The translations under genes were made by a program, and so were the position numbers. Positions 44,921 through 55,285 of a stretch of 64,000 nt of DNA are shown in pieces. Source of the stretch: Paludibacter sp. (GTDB lineage: Bacteria > Bacteroidota > Bacteroidia > Bacteroidales > Paludibacteraceae); NCBI GenBank assembly GCA_028690665.1, contig JAQVAV010000006.1:1-64000 (forward strand). The letters are read 5' to 3'. Within the stretch, counting starts at the first letter, position 1; every line of letters begins with the position of its first letter. Below the pieces are notes generated by a model. The model made no database searches. It saw only the letters and a program-made list of their open reading frames with translations, and was not told the origin of the DNA.

Positions 44921-47044
44921 ATGAAACCAAATTTCAAAAATATAGATATTAAAAACGTTACTACAGGCAAAGCTCCTGAGGTAGCAAGTAACTGGTTGAC
45001 ACCTGAACAGATTCCGGTGAAACCATATTATACAAAAGACGATATAGCCGGCATGGAGCATTTACACTATGCTGCCGGTATTCCTCCATTCCTTCGTGGC
45101 CCTTACAGCGTAATGTACGCTATGCGCCCATGGACGATTCGCCAGTATGCGGGTTTTTCTACTGCTGAAGAATCAAATGCATTTTATCGCCGTAACTTAG
45201 CTTCGGGTCAGAAAGGACTTTCCGTTGCTTTTGACTTAGCTACTCACCGTGGATATGATGCCGATCACGAACGTGTTGTTGGTGATGTTGGTAAAGCGGG
45301 TGTGTCTATTTGCTCAGTTGAGGATATGAAAGTTTTGTTTGACGGTATTCCATTAAATAAAATGTCAGTTTCTATGACTATGAATGGCGCTGTCCTTCCT
45401 ATTATGGCATTCTATATCAATGCCGGTTTGGAGCAGGGTGCTAAATTAGAAGAAATGGCCGGAACCATTCAGAATGATATTTTGAAAGAATTTATGGTGC
45501 GTAACACTTATATCTATCCACCTAAATTCTCTATGAAAATTATTGCCGATATATTCGAATATACTTCGAAAAATATGCCTAAGTTCAACTCAATTTCGAT
45601 CTCTGGTTATCACATGCAGGAAGCAGGTGCAACTGCCGATATTGAGCTGGCTTATACTTTGGCTGATGGTTTGGAATATCTTCGTGCCGGTGTGAATGCA
45701 GGTATGGATATCGACTCTTTTGCTCCACGTTTGTCATTCTTCTGGGCTATCGGTATGAACCACTTTATGGAAATTGCCAAAATGCGTGCAGCTCGTTTGT
45801 TGTGGGCAAAAATTGTAAAACAGTTCAACCCTAAAAATCCGAAATCATTAGCTTTGCGTACACACTCGCAAACTTCAGGTTGGTCGTTGACCGAGCAGGA
45901 TCCGTTCAATAACGTTGGTCGTACCTGCATTGAAGCTATGGGAGCCGCTTTAGGTCACACTCAATCATTGCATACAAATGCTTTGGATGAAGCTATTGCA
46001 TTGCCAACAGACTTCTCTGCTCGTATTGCACGTAATACTCAGATTTACATTCAGGAAGAAACTAACATCTGTCGTGAAGTTGACCCGTGGGCAGGTTCAT
46101 ATTATATTGAAACGCTGACCAACGAAATTGCTGAAAAAGCATGGGCGTTGATCGAAGAAGTTGAAAAACTCGGAGGTATGGCTGCTGCAATCGAAACAGG
46201 AATTCCTAAAATGCGTATTGAAGAAGCTGCTGCCCGCACTCAGGCACGTATCGACTCTGGAACTCAGAAAATTATCGGTGTAAATGAATATCGTCTTGAA
46301 AAAGAAGATCCGATCGATATTCTTGAAGTGGATAATACCGCAGTTCGTGTGCAACAGATTGAACGTTTGAATCAACTTCGTGCAAATCGTGACGAAGCTG
46401 CTGTAAAAAAAGCGTTGGTTGCCATTACCGAATGTGTAAAAACAGGAAAAGGAAACTTGCTCGAACTTGCAGTTGAAGCTGCTCGTGTTCGTGCTTCTCT
46501 AGGTGAAATTTCAGATGCCTGCGAAGTAATCGTAGGACGTTATAAAGCAACAATCAGAACTATTTCAGGCGTGTATTCATCAGAAACTAAAAACGATGCA
46601 AGCTTTAAAAAAGCTTGTGAACTGACCGAGAAATTTGCTCAAAAAGAAGGTCGTCGTCCTCGTATTATGATTGCCAAAATGGGGCAGGACGGACACGACC
46701 GTGGAGCAAAAGTAGTTGCTACAGGTTATGCCGATTGCGGATTCGATGTAGATATGGGACCTTTGTTCCAGACTCCTGCCGAAGCTGCTAAACAAGCTGT
46801 AGAAAACGATGTTCACGTATTGGGAGTTTCTTCTCTTGCTGCGGGTCACAAAACATTGGTACCTCAGGTAATTGAAGAATTGAAGAAGCTCGGTCGTGAA
46901 GACATTATCGTAATTGCCGGTGGTGTAATTCCGGCTCAGGATTACGATTTCTTGTATAAAGCAGGTGTTGCAGCAATCTTTGGCCCTGGTTCTCCGGTGG
47001 CAAAAGCTGCTTGTACTATTATGGAAATCCTTTTGGAAGATTAA
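44921..47044 (+). CDS. mutB: Methylmalonyl-CoA mutase large (alpha) subunit
   Basis: 707 residues from the ATG at 44921; ten codons upstream are open but lie in the repeat. Motifs are [66 protein letters not shown] and [15 protein letters not shown]. The C-terminal cobalamin domain (about 570-707) has the base-off ligand motif DGHDRG in [16 protein letters not shown] and GVSSLAAGH. This is the catalytic adenosylcobalamin subunit. Its start lies only 20 bases after the repeat. Confidence 0.98.
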   Translation: MKPNFKNIDIKNVTTGKAPEVASNWLTPEQIPVKPYYTKDDIAGMEHLHYAAGIPPFLRGPYSVMYAMRPWTIRQYAGFSTAEESNAFYRRNLASGQKGLSVAFDLATHRGYDADHERVVGDVGKAGVSICSVEDMKVLFDGIPLNKMSVSMTMNGAVLPIMAFYINAGLEQGAKLEEMAGTIQNDILKEFMVRNTYIYPPKFSMKIIADIFEYTSKNMPKFNSISISGYHMQEAGATADIELAYTLADGLEYLRAGVNAGMDIDSFAPRLSFFWAIGMNHFMEIAKMRAARLLWAKIVKQFNPKNPKSLALRTHSQTSGWSLTEQDPFNNVGRTCIEAMGAALGHTQSLHTNALDEAIALPTDFSARIARNTQIYIQEETNICREVDPWAGSYYIETLTNEIAEKAWALIEEVEKLGGMAAAIETGIPKMRIEEAAARTQARIDSGTQKIIGVNEYRLEKEDPIDILEVDNTAVRVQQIERLNQLRANRDEAAVKKALVAITECVKTGKGNLLELAVEAARVRASLGEISDACEVIVGRYKATIRTISGVYSSETKNDASFKKACELTEKFAQKEGRRPRIMIAKMGQDGHDRGAKVVATGYADCGFDVDMGPLFQTPAEAAKQAVENDVHVLGVSSLAAGHKTLVPQVIEELKKLGREDIIVIAGGVIPAQDYDFLYKAGVAAIFGPGSPVAKAACTIMEILLED

Positions 47045-47072
47045 GAACTAGAATAACTTTCTTAATAGATTT

Positions 47073-47114
47073 AAACAAAAACGGAATTACCCTCAAGTAA
47101 TTCCGTTTTTGTTT
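47073..47114 (+). terminator. Terminator of mutB
   Basis: A perfect 18-bp stem (47073-47090 with 47097-47114) with a 6-base loop, one of the strongest in the window. Confidence 0.9.
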
Positions 47115-47164
47115 GAGAATAAGCTGTATATTCAAGATCGTATCCGACTAAGTTAAACGAAATA

Positions 47165-47201
47165 AAAAATCCTCTGTAATTTTTTGTTACAGAGGATTTT
47201 T
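47165..47201 (-). terminator. Terminator of gapA
   Basis: A perfect 15-bp stem (47165-47179 with 47187-47201) and 7-base loop between the mutB terminator and the gapA stop. Confidence 0.87.
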
Positions 47202-47221
47202 GTTATTTATATCAGTTCTGA

Positions 47222-48226
<1,005 letters not shown>

Positions 48227-48263
48227 TTATTGTTTAAAATTGAGTTTTGTTTTAAAATCGACG

Positions 48264-48293
48264 CGAAATTACTAATTTCTATCCGATTGACAA
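48264..48293 (-). promoter_or_regulatory. Promoter of gapA
   Basis: On the minus strand TTG (48293-48291), 19 bases, TAATTTCG (48271-48264; one base off TAnnTTTG), 44 bases before the start. Confidence 0.7.
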
Positions 48294-48441
48294 AATAAGA
48301 CTATCATTAATTACATTTTTTTTGTTGATTGCAATGTACAGATGGCAATTTGTAAGTTGACTCAATTTTGTATACAGATATTCAGCATGATATAGTAGGT
48401 TTGAATTGGCATAGAGACTGTAATTTTGTTCGGGTGCAAGA

Positions 48442-48867
48442 TTAATTCTGAATGCTTTCTGCGAAAGCTTTGAAATTATCGAGTATAGCCTGCCAGCCCT
48501 GTTGTTGAAGTTCGAGTGGGTTCTCATTTTCGGGCTCAAATTTTTCTGTTATGTATGTTTTTTCACCTTCCTCAACAAACCAAATTTCCACTTTTCGATT
48601 ATCATCAAGCGTGATTGCTATTTTATTTTCTAAAATCACTTCATCATAGTTACCACTGAAGTCAAATCCGAAACTTCCGTCCCGGGCTTCCATTCTGTAA
48701 GTAAACCTGCCGCCTCCGCATAAATCATTTTCGGCTCGGCGACAATACCAGTCTGCTGAGGCAAAATACCACTTTGTAATATATCTCGATTCGGTAAATA
48801 GTTCCCAACTTTCATCGAGAGGTTTGTTTATGATTGTTTTTACTGTGATTACTGTTGTATCGGTCAT
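48442..48867 (-). CDS. SRPBCC/AHSA1-type domain protein
   Basis: 141 residues, a single START-like fold: TTVITVKTIINKPLDESWELFTESRYITKWYFAS, GGGRFTYRMEARDGSFGFDFSGNY and the terminal helix NPLELQQQGWQAILDNFKAFAE. This is the AHSA1 (activator of Hsp90 ATPase homologue 1-like) form. Such proteins bind hydrophobic ligands or act in stress; function is unknown. Single gene. Confidence 0.88.
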   Translation of the reverse strand: MTDTTVITVKTIINKPLDESWELFTESRYITKWYFASADWYCRRAENDLCGGGRFTYRMEARDGSFGFDFSGNYDEVILENKIAITLDDNRKVEIWFVEEGEKTYITEKFEPENENPLELQQQGWQAILDNFKAFAESIQN

Positions 48868-48928
48868 AATTATCAGATTTTATATACGTTTATACAACAG
48901 TTTTATCCTTGTATTGTTTCAGCGTTCT

Positions 48929-49903
48929 TTATTTTCCGGAAAGACCCTCCGTTGTCATAATAACCCGTTTCATTTCGCCATTCGGTTTGTAATATAACCG
49001 GTCGATACATACTGAGCGATGAAAACTGCTTCCTCCCACGTCAGCACCACCATTGTGATAAATAAAATACCATTTACCGTTGAATTTTACGATAGCCTGA
49101 TGGTTGGTGTTTGAGTTACCTGCCAGTTCGTTTAAAATTCCTTTATATTCCCATGGTCCTGTAATTTTACGACTCATGGCATAAACAATTTTTTCAGGAA
49201 ATTCGCTGGCATAAGATAAATAGTACCAATTTTTGTTCTTATGAATCCATGGCGCTTCGGTATAACTAGGGAGGTTTTCTACAGTCATAATTGGTCCGAT
49301 GGTATCTACCATGTTTTCCTTCAATTTTATATAATAACATTGAGTATTTCCCCAAAAAAGATAAGCCTGTCCATCGTTGTCGATCCAGACTGTCGGGTCA
49401 ATATCATCCCAACTTATTTTTGTGTATCGGGTGGTTAAGTTATTCGTAATAATGGCCGAACCACGCGCATCTTTAAACGGACCAATCGGATTGTCAGAAA
49501 CAGCCACACCAATAGCTTTTCCATGTATGCTGCCATGCTCTACAGCAACGTACCAATAGAATTTGCCGTTACGTTCAATTACCTGAGATGCCCAAGCATC
49601 GCCTTTTGCCCATGTGAAATCTTTCACGCGTAAAGGTGTCGGGTGCTCAGTCCATGTTTTCATATCTTCGGTCGAAAACACGCACCAGTCATTCATTACA
49701 TATCGTTCTTGACGTGGTGGGCAAACATCATGTCCTGTATATAGGTAAAACTTTCCGTTGTAAACCATTGCCGCAGGGTCAGCAGTATATTTGTAACGAA
49801 TAACCGGATTCCCGGTTGAAATAAATGTTGTGTCCTTCGTGCGTTCCTGAGCTGAGATAATTCCGATTGTTAATGATATAAATAATAATGCGTATTTTTT
49901 CAT
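48929..49903 (-). CDS. Secreted glycoside hydrolase family 43 protein
   Basis: 324 residues with a signal peptide (1 to about 18, ending ISAQE). The five-bladed propeller of GH43 has the catalytic base Asp in YTADPAAMVYNGKFYLYTGHD, the pKa-modulating Asp in DDIDPTVWIDNDG and the acid Glu in SYTEAPWIHKNKNWYYLSY. GH43 enzymes remove arabinose or xylose from plant arabinan, arabinoxylan or xylan. There is no additional carbohydrate-binding domain and no SusC/SusD pair next to it, so it is an orphan. Confidence 0.9.
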   Translation of the reverse strand: MKKYALLFISLTIGIISAQERTKDTTFISTGNPVIRYKYTADPAAMVYNGKFYLYTGHDVCPPRQERYVMNDWCVFSTEDMKTWTEHPTPLRVKDFTWAKGDAWASQVIERNGKFYWYVAVEHGSIHGKAIGVAVSDNPIGPFKDARGSAIITNNLTTRYTKISWDDIDPTVWIDNDGQAYLFWGNTQCYYIKLKENMVDTIGPIMTVENLPSYTEAPWIHKNKNWYYLSYASEFPEKIVYAMSRKITGPWEYKGILNELAGNSNTNHQAIVKFNGKWYFIYHNGGADVGGSSFHRSVCIDRLYYKPNGEMKRVIMTTEGLSGK

Positions 49904-49985
49904 GTGATTTTAGAATAGACTAGTCTTATAATGTTTTTTGTATAGCATTTCAGCCAGTAGAAAATATAATTATTGATATAATTTT

Positions 49986-50663
49986 CTAAATCATTTTTTC
50001 AAAAGTCAACCATAGCTTATCATCTTGAGGAACAGGAGCTGTAAGTTGTATTAGTTCTTTTGATACCGGATGAATAAATTCTATATTACGCGCATGCAGG
50101 CTAATACCACCGTTAGGATTAGACCGGGCAAATCCATATTTAAGATCTCCTTTTATAGGGCAGCCCATTTTAGCCAGCTGGCAACGTATTTGATGATGCC
50201 TTCCGGTTTCCAAATGTATTTCCAACAAAAAATAAGTGTCGGAGTGAGCGATCAACTTATAAGTCAAAGCAGCCTTTTTTGAATCAGGTACAGGTTTATC
50301 GTGAGCAATTGATTTGTTTTGTTTTTCATTGCGGACTAAATAGTGTTCCAAGCGACCTTCCTGTTCCTTTGGTGGATTTTTGACCAAGGCCCAGTACGTT
50401 TTTTTTACTTGTTGGGTTTTAAACATTTCGTTTAATCTGCTCAGCGCTTTACTAGTTCGTGCAAAGATAACCACCCCGCTCACAGGCCGGTCAAGCCTGT
50501 GTGTAACACCCAAAAAAACATCCCCGGGTTTATTGTGTTTTTTTTTAAGATATTTTTTTATTGTTTCTGAAAGCGGCTCATCGCCGGTTTTGTCTCCCTG
50601 CACAATTTCCGAACAGGTTTTGTTTACCGCAATAATATGGTTGTCTTCGTAAAGTATTGTCAT
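49986..50663 (-). CDS. RluA-family pseudouridine synthase
   Basis: 225 residues without an S4 domain. VNKTCSEIVQGD, the catalytic HRLDRPVSGVVIFAR with Asp, KTYWALV, LLEIHLETGRHHQIRCQLAKMGCPIKGD and LHARNIEFIHPV are diagnostic. It isomerises uridine in rRNA or tRNA; the target site is not predictable. It lies downstream of WbuC, 49 bases away on the same strand. Confidence 0.92.
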   Translation of the reverse strand: MTILYEDNHIIAVNKTCSEIVQGDKTGDEPLSETIKKYLKKKHNKPGDVFLGVTHRLDRPVSGVVIFARTSKALSRLNEMFKTQQVKKTYWALVKNPPKEQEGRLEHYLVRNEKQNKSIAHDKPVPDSKKAALTYKLIAHSDTYFLLEIHLETGRHHQIRCQLAKMGCPIKGDLKYGFARSNPNGGISLHARNIEFIHPVSKELIQLTAPVPQDDKLWLTFEKMI

Positions 50664-50712
50664 TCTGTTTTTTGATTTCAGAGAAATATCTACTGAAACT
50701 TCATAAAATTAA

Positions 50713-51108
50713 TTATTCTAATATATCTTTATTATCAATTGGGACAAAGGGACCTTCTTTCACCTCAAAAATAATGGTTCCTTTTTCATGTACATCAATA
50801 TTATGCCAGATTCCTGCCGGAATAGTTATTCCATATTTACCCTCTCCTGGATCAAGCTCAATGCATTGTGTAATTTCTTTGCTTTCGTTATACAAATTAA
50901 GGCGGAGACTACCTCTGATTACAATAAAAGTTTCTTCCTTAGCCGGATGTCTGTGCACGGGGATCTCCGTTCCCGGTTCGAGTGCGTTTAATAATCGCTG
51001 TACAGCATCTTCGTGTGTTTTGTGAAGATTATAGTTCTTTCGTAATCTAGAATTGTTTTCAGCCTGCTCACTTACTAAGTTAAGCAGTTTTTCATCGATA
51101 AGTTTCAT
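50713..51108 (-). CDS. WbuC family cupin
   Basis: 131 residues. DAVQRLLNALEPGTEIPVHRHPAKEETFIVIRG with the metal-binding HRHxxxxE, GEGKYGITIPAGIWHNIDV and FEVKEGPF form the WbuC cupin, usually in O-antigen clusters with unknown catalysis. Its stop is followed by RluA and its start is 2 bases from the end of the cytidylyltransferase fusion, so these are coupled. Confidence 0.86.
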   Translation of the reverse strand: MKLIDEKLLNLVSEQAENNSRLRKNYNLHKTHEDAVQRLLNALEPGTEIPVHRHPAKEETFIVIRGSLRLNLYNESKEITQCIELDPGEGKYGITIPAGIWHNIDVHEKGTIIFEVKEGPFVPIDNKDILE

Positions 51109-51110
51109 AA

Positions 51111-52247
51111 TTAATTTCGTCGTATTCTGATTTGAATGGCATTTTTTATAGGCTTCTCACTAAAGAATATCAAATATCCGCCTCCTCCGGCACCACTAAC
51201 TTTCCATCCTGAGGCAGTATCTTTATATGTGTTAATCTGCTCTATAATGTCGGCATTCACCATATTGGGAAACATGATTGTTTGGACATTAAAACTTTCG
51301 GTAATATACTGACCTGTAAGCTTAGTGTTTTTATCTAAAATGGCCTGCCAGCAGTTTGTTGCTGCAATAGCAAGGGCTTTAGCTCCTGCTTTATTAATCA
51401 GGGTATTTGCCAATACATTATAATCTTCATGTCGCGGATATAACGGCACTAACCATATACGCTCTTCAAGCCAGCTTAAAATGTCATTGTCTGTACATCT
51501 ACCAATTTGTGAAGGCCAATAATCATTTTCGTAGTAAAGTCGGTTGAGGCCGGGCAAAGTAATCCCGAGAGCATCCTGAGAGCCACTGATGTATTTTGTT
51601 CCTGGTGGATTTTCGAAGCAGAACAGTGTTTTCGCTAATTTTTCTTTATCCCCTTCCGGAATATCTGTCTGCCAAAGTTCAATAGCCTTTTTGCGACTGC
51701 TGGTCGACATTCCGCTACGGTCGTTGAATTCATAATCAGGCTCAATGCAAAGGGTAAGCACCGGCCCATTTCCAAACTTACTGACATAAGGCTGGTCGAG
51801 CCAGCCACCGGCAAGGTCGATACGGTAAGGTATCCTGCATTCCTGACGTAAAGCAGTGGTTGAACGTGCTGGAAGATTCCCGTGGGGGATGCGTTTACTG
51901 ACAATATACTCTATGCCCAGCTCCTTGCATAAAGCTTCTTTTGCTGCCGTATGTCCATCCGCGTTAACGAAGAATATGTCTGGTTTTAGTGTTTTTAGTT
52001 CACTTACAAAATCGAGGAGTCCGCTACCGCTGTTAATCCATGCATCTTTTACCGTTTTAAGCGCTTTTACCATGTATAAGCGTTCGGCATCAGAATTGAT
52101 TGTTTTGCGAGCTTTTAGTTCATGGATTGTTTTATCCGAACCGATACCGACATACAAATCTCCATAAGAAGCAGCTTCTTCAAAAAATGCAACATGTCCG
52201 CTGTGTAACATGTCATAACAGCCACTGACAAAAACTTTTTTGGACAT
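51111..52247 (-). CDS. Cytidylyltransferase-GHMP kinase fusion
   Basis: 378 residues. Domain one (1 to about 132) is a cytidylyl/adenylyltransferase with FVSGCYDMLHSGHVAFFEEA (HxGH motif) and ARSTTALR (the ISSTxLR-like motif). Domain two (about 135-378) is GHMP-like: RIPYRIDLAGGWLDQPYV, a variant phosphate loop PPGTKYISGSQDALGI in place of PxxxGLGSS, and KVSGAGGGGYLIFF. It should phosphorylate and activate a sugar to an NDP-sugar for surface polysaccharide; which sugar is unknown. It sits between WbuC (2 bases) and the MraY-like gene (49 bases). Confidence 0.82.
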   Translation of the reverse strand: MSKKVFVSGCYDMLHSGHVAFFEEAASYGDLYVGIGSDKTIHELKARKTINSDAERLYMVKALKTVKDAWINSGSGLLDFVSELKTLKPDIFFVNADGHTAAKEALCKELGIEYIVSKRIPHGNLPARSTTALRQECRIPYRIDLAGGWLDQPYVSKFGNGPVLTLCIEPDYEFNDRSGMSTSSRKKAIELWQTDIPEGDKEKLAKTLFCFENPPGTKYISGSQDALGITLPGLNRLYYENDYWPSQIGRCTDNDILSWLEERIWLVPLYPRHEDYNVLANTLINKAGAKALAIAATNCWQAILDKNTKLTGQYITESFNVQTIMFPNMVNADIIEQINTYKDTASGWKVSGAGGGGYLIFFSEKPIKNAIQIRIRRN

Positions 52248-52296
52248 AAGTATAAAAACAAAAAGTTATAGAAGGATTCAAAGTTAAGAATTATCT

Positions 52297-53247
52297 TCAT
52301 TTGGAGAAATGAAGATGAAAATATTTTTTTTGTAAAATAATGTAAACAGTTGATAATACGGATATACTAATGATTATATATACCCATTTATAATTTATAA
52401 AATACAGAAATCCTAATGAAATTAGCAATTGAACTATTCCGTAAATCGTTGAAACAACTAAGTGAGGGATATGCAGTTCATTGGCCATGATTTGATATAA
52501 ATGTTTTCTGTGGGGTTCAAAAATATTTTCTTTCAGTATAATGCGATGAATAATAGTAAGAATTGAATCCACTCCGTAAATAGCCAGTAAAATAATATAG
52601 CTGAAATCTCCGGTCAGAATAATCAGTTTTCCTATCATGTAAATCAGAATAAATGCAATAGACACCGATCCGACATCCCCGGCAAAACATTTTGCTTTTT
52701 TTCTGAAATTAAAAATATTAAATACAATTATAGCTAAAAGGATAATTATCAAAAAATTATTGTCTGTAAATGAAACAACTTTTGTGTTTACATATATCAA
52801 TGAAAGAATTACAATAAAACTATATCCTCCGGTCATTCCATTGATTCCATCCATAAAATTAAATGCGTTGATAATTCCGATGCACAATATAAGTGCTAAA
52901 ATCCAAATATACCAGTTCTGGTAAAATAAATTCCATTGAATAAATATTAAAATGATAGAAATAAAATGAATGCTTAATCTCAGTTTAGGACTTTGTGGTT
53001 TCAAATCGTCCAAAAAACTTATAGCGCTGATAAGTGTTAAACCGGTGAAAAAATAAGGGGATGAGAAATGAGAATAGATAAAAAGAATCAAAGTAGCGAT
53101 GTAAAAAATAATACCACCACCACGTAGAGTTATTTTAGTGTGAGAACTACGCTCGTTTGGTTTGTCGATAATGTTATAGCGATTTGCTATTTTGAAATAA
53201 GCCAATTCTGTACCTAATAGCAGAATAAAAATTATTATATATTGCAT
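52297..53247 (-). CDS. MraY/WbpL-like undecaprenyl-phosphate sugar-1-phosphate transferase
   Basis: 316 residues, ten to eleven membrane helices. The N-terminus has NIIDKPNERSSHTKITLRGGG, followed by SFLDDLKP (Asp-Asp metal site), NAFNFMDGINGMTGGYSF and the loop RIILKENIFEPHRKHLYQIM. It starts a surface glycan by putting a sugar-1-phosphate on undecaprenyl phosphate. The last full gene of the cluster in the direction of transcription, with a broken second copy of its 5' end at 55089-55201. Confidence 0.92.
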   Translation of the reverse strand: MQYIIIFILLLGTELAYFKIANRYNIIDKPNERSSHTKITLRGGGIIFYIATLILFIYSHFSSPYFFTGLTLISAISFLDDLKPQSPKLRLSIHFISIILIFIQWNLFYQNWYIWILALILCIGIINAFNFMDGINGMTGGYSFIVILSLIYVNTKVVSFTDNNFLIIILLAIIVFNIFNFRKKAKCFAGDVGSVSIAFILIYMIGKLIILTGDFSYIILLAIYGVDSILTIIHRIILKENIFEPHRKHLYQIMANELHIPHLVVSTIYGIVQLLISLGFLYFINYKWVYIIISISVLSTVYIILQKKYFHLHFSK

Positions 53248-53304
53248 TGATTCAATAGGTTATAAGTTAAATTAAATATTTTATACCTTTTGGCATGATA
53301 CCAA

Positions 53305-53529
53305 CTAGTTGAAAAAGATATGAGTTTTTGTATTGTGCACTTTACCTGTTAAGTGTACAATTGTATCAACCGGAGGAATTTCTTCTAATTTATTCCAAGA
53401 AAAAGTTTGCTTAATTCCAGTATTTTCTTTCTTAATAATATCAATGCCGTAGATTTTATCTCTTGCTTTCCAGACATTCACAAAATTACTACCTACAAAT
53501 TCGTTTATTCTTGTGATGAGAATATTCAT
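53305..53529 (-). pseudogene. Broken NAD-dependent epimerase (N-terminal fragment 1)
   Basis: 74 residues resembling the start of an NAD-dependent epimerase. The Rossmann motif is damaged: GxxGFVG reads TRINEFVG, with two key glycines replaced. It keeps EEIPPVDTIVHLTGKVHNTK before it stops. The full family is near 300 residues. It is a remnant of an older epimerase gene before the MraY-like gene, as in the intact pair at 55286-56182. Confidence 0.75.
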
Positions 53530-53557
53530 GTATTTCTATTATTGAAAATCTAAAGTA

Positions 53558-54769
53558 TTATAAACTGTTACTTACTAAAAAATCTGTGATATATAAATGT
53601 TTAACTCCATCTATTGAATCTTTCCAAAATTCATCCATTGTAACTACATATTTAGGATATTGGTCATTAATAGCTAATAAATTACCAAATTCGCGTTTTA
53701 TTGTTTGCTCGCTTTCTAATTTATATGCTACTTGTACATATATTCTTTCATTTTGTTTTTCTGCAACAAAATCAATTTCAACATTATCTAATTTTCCAAC
53801 ATATATGTTGTAGCCGCGCCGTTTTAGTTCAAGAAATACGATGTTTTCCAGTATCTCTGAAATCATTCGATCTCTATAACCCATTAAAGCGTAAATAATT
53901 GACACATCGCTAATGTAAAACTTTTCCTGAGTTTTGAGAATTTCTTTTCCTTTAATATCATATCGAGATACTCGAAACAAAATAAATGCACCTTCCAATG
54001 CTTTTAGATAATTATAAATAGTATTGATATCAACCTTGCGATGTTGGCTTTTAAAATAATCAGTTATATTTTTTCCTGAAAACGTTTTACCAATATTCTC
54101 AAAGGCATATTTTATGACACGTTCCAATAATTCTACCTCTCTGATTTTATATCGCTGTATGGTATCTCTTAAAATTATTGAAGAATATATATCATAAACC
54201 ACCTTATAGGCATTTTCTACTGTATAATTATTTGTGTGAATAACAGGAAAACCACCAAACCGTAAATAGTGTACAAATAAATTTGCTGAATCATTATCAT
54301 TAAAATAATGATTTCTAAATTCTAAAAATTCGAGATAAGAAAGTGTATAAACCGGAATCTCAACATATCTTCCCGCTAAATACGTAGCCAGATCAGAAGA
54401 GAGTAAATGTGAATTTGAACCTGTTATATAAATATCAACATTAAAATCTACCATAAATGAATTGATAGCTTTTTCCCACATGGCTACTTCCTGGATTTCA
54501 TCTAATAGCAAGTAATATTTTTGCTTGTCTATAATTTTATTTTTTACATACTCGTAAAGATTTCTGGCTTGTGTTAATTCAGAATAATTAAAACTTTCAA
54601 AATTGATATTTATTATTTGTTGTTCTGTAACCTTTCTTTTTATTAATTCCTCTTTTATTAATTGTAAAACAACCGATTTCCCGGAACGTCTTATTCCCGT
54701 AATTACCTTTATTTGAGGTTTATCAATAAAGGGAACTATCTTATTTATGTATGTAGGACGTAAAATCAT
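53558..54769 (-). CDS. AAA ATPase with DUF4143 domain
   Basis: 403 residues. N-terminal AAA_14 domain with Walker A ITGIRRSGKSVVLQL (about 24-38), Walker B YYLLLDEIQEV, sensor ITGSNSHLLSSDLATYLAGRYVEI, then a winged-helix-like DUF4143 C-terminal half (YFKSQHRKVDINTIYNYLKALEGAFI) with nuclease-like EIDFVAEK. Very common and mobile in Bacteroidota; function unknown. Lying between two epimerase remnants, it is probably an insertion. A CAAAGATA (54790-54797, minus-strand TATCTTTG) lies just upstream. Confidence 0.88.
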   Translation of the reverse strand: MILRPTYINKIVPFIDKPQIKVITGIRRSGKSVVLQLIKEELIKRKVTEQQIININFESFNYSELTQARNLYEYVKNKIIDKQKYYLLLDEIQEVAMWEKAINSFMVDFNVDIYITGSNSHLLSSDLATYLAGRYVEIPVYTLSYLEFLEFRNHYFNDNDSANLFVHYLRFGGFPVIHTNNYTVENAYKVVYDIYSSIILRDTIQRYKIREVELLERVIKYAFENIGKTFSGKNITDYFKSQHRKVDINTIYNYLKALEGAFILFRVSRYDIKGKEILKTQEKFYISDVSIIYALMGYRDRMISEILENIVFLELKRRGYNIYVGKLDNVEIDFVAEKQNERIYVQVAYKLESEQTIKREFGNLLAINDQYPKYVVTMDEFWKDSIDGVKHLYITDFLVSNSL

Positions 54770-54850
54770 TATTGTATTTGTTGTTGTTACAAAGATAAAA
54801 CAATTTTTACTTTTTGTGGTTATAACCGTAAAATGTTTTTAATCTTACAG

Positions 54851-54973
54851 CTAATTAAGGCTATATCCATAAATACAAAATGAGCAATATCTGTTATAAA
54901 GCCAAGTATGAGATTGTGTTTTTGTTATTAAAGCACCTACAAAGCCAGTTATTCCTGTGATAAAGATGTTCAT
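54851..54973 (-). pseudogene. Epimerase N-terminal fragment 2
   Basis: An ATG at 54973 opens 40 codons starting MNIFITGITGFVGALI, an intact epimerase Rossmann motif, followed by unrelated residues and a stop. A scrap of another NAD-dependent epimerase gene. Confidence 0.7.
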
Positions 54974-55088
54974 TGTATAAATGATTTTATTTTTTCTTCA
55001 ATTTCAATTATAATGCAATTCTTAAATTAAATCTTGGAATTACATACCTAAAATTTATTTTTCCCTGTTTATTAAATATATAAATATT

Positions 55089-55201
55089 TTAGTATGAGAA
55101 CTTCGCTCGTTTGGTTTGTCGATAATGTTGAATTTATCGGCTATGCGGAAATATGTGAGTTGTAAAATAAATAAAATTAAGAATATTAGAATGTAGATCA
55201 T
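55089..55201 (-). pseudogene. MraY-like transferase N-terminal fragment
   Basis: Starting at ATG 55201, MIYILIFLILFILQLTYF and then NIIDKPNERSSHTKI match the start of the intact gene at 53247. Similarity ends abruptly near 55089, where TLRGGG should follow. Confidence 0.85.
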
Positions 55202-55240
55202 TTTTTTTGAAAGCTTTCAATGGTTTTCTTTAATCCTTCG
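55198..55240 (-). pseudogene. Epimerase C-terminal fragment
   Basis: The minus frame reads PEGLKKTIESFQKK and then TGA, overlapping the ATG of the MraY fragment (ATGA). This is a typical epimerase tail; a frameshift precedes it (LYNP in the next frame). Confidence 0.55.
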
Positions 55241-55285
55241 GGTTATACAGAGCATTTTTGTTCTGAGCGAAATACTACAAGTAAT

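Larger units (their letters stand above)
54770..55285. other. 516-bp gap of gene remnants
   Basis: No intact gene. On the minus strand it holds an epimerase N-terminal scrap (54851-54973), a MraY-like N-terminal scrap (55089-55201) and an epimerase C-terminal scrap (55198 to about 55240), the last two joined by a preserved ATGA overlap. Confidence 0.75.

Noticed and set aside
48279-48539. 86-codon minus frame between gapA and the SRPBCC gene
   Set aside because: It overlaps the SRPBCC gene in another frame and has no family-like features.
53305-54973. One epimerase gene split by the ATPase
   Set aside because: Both pieces start with the N-terminal Rossmann segment, so they are two separate remnants and not the halves of one gene.
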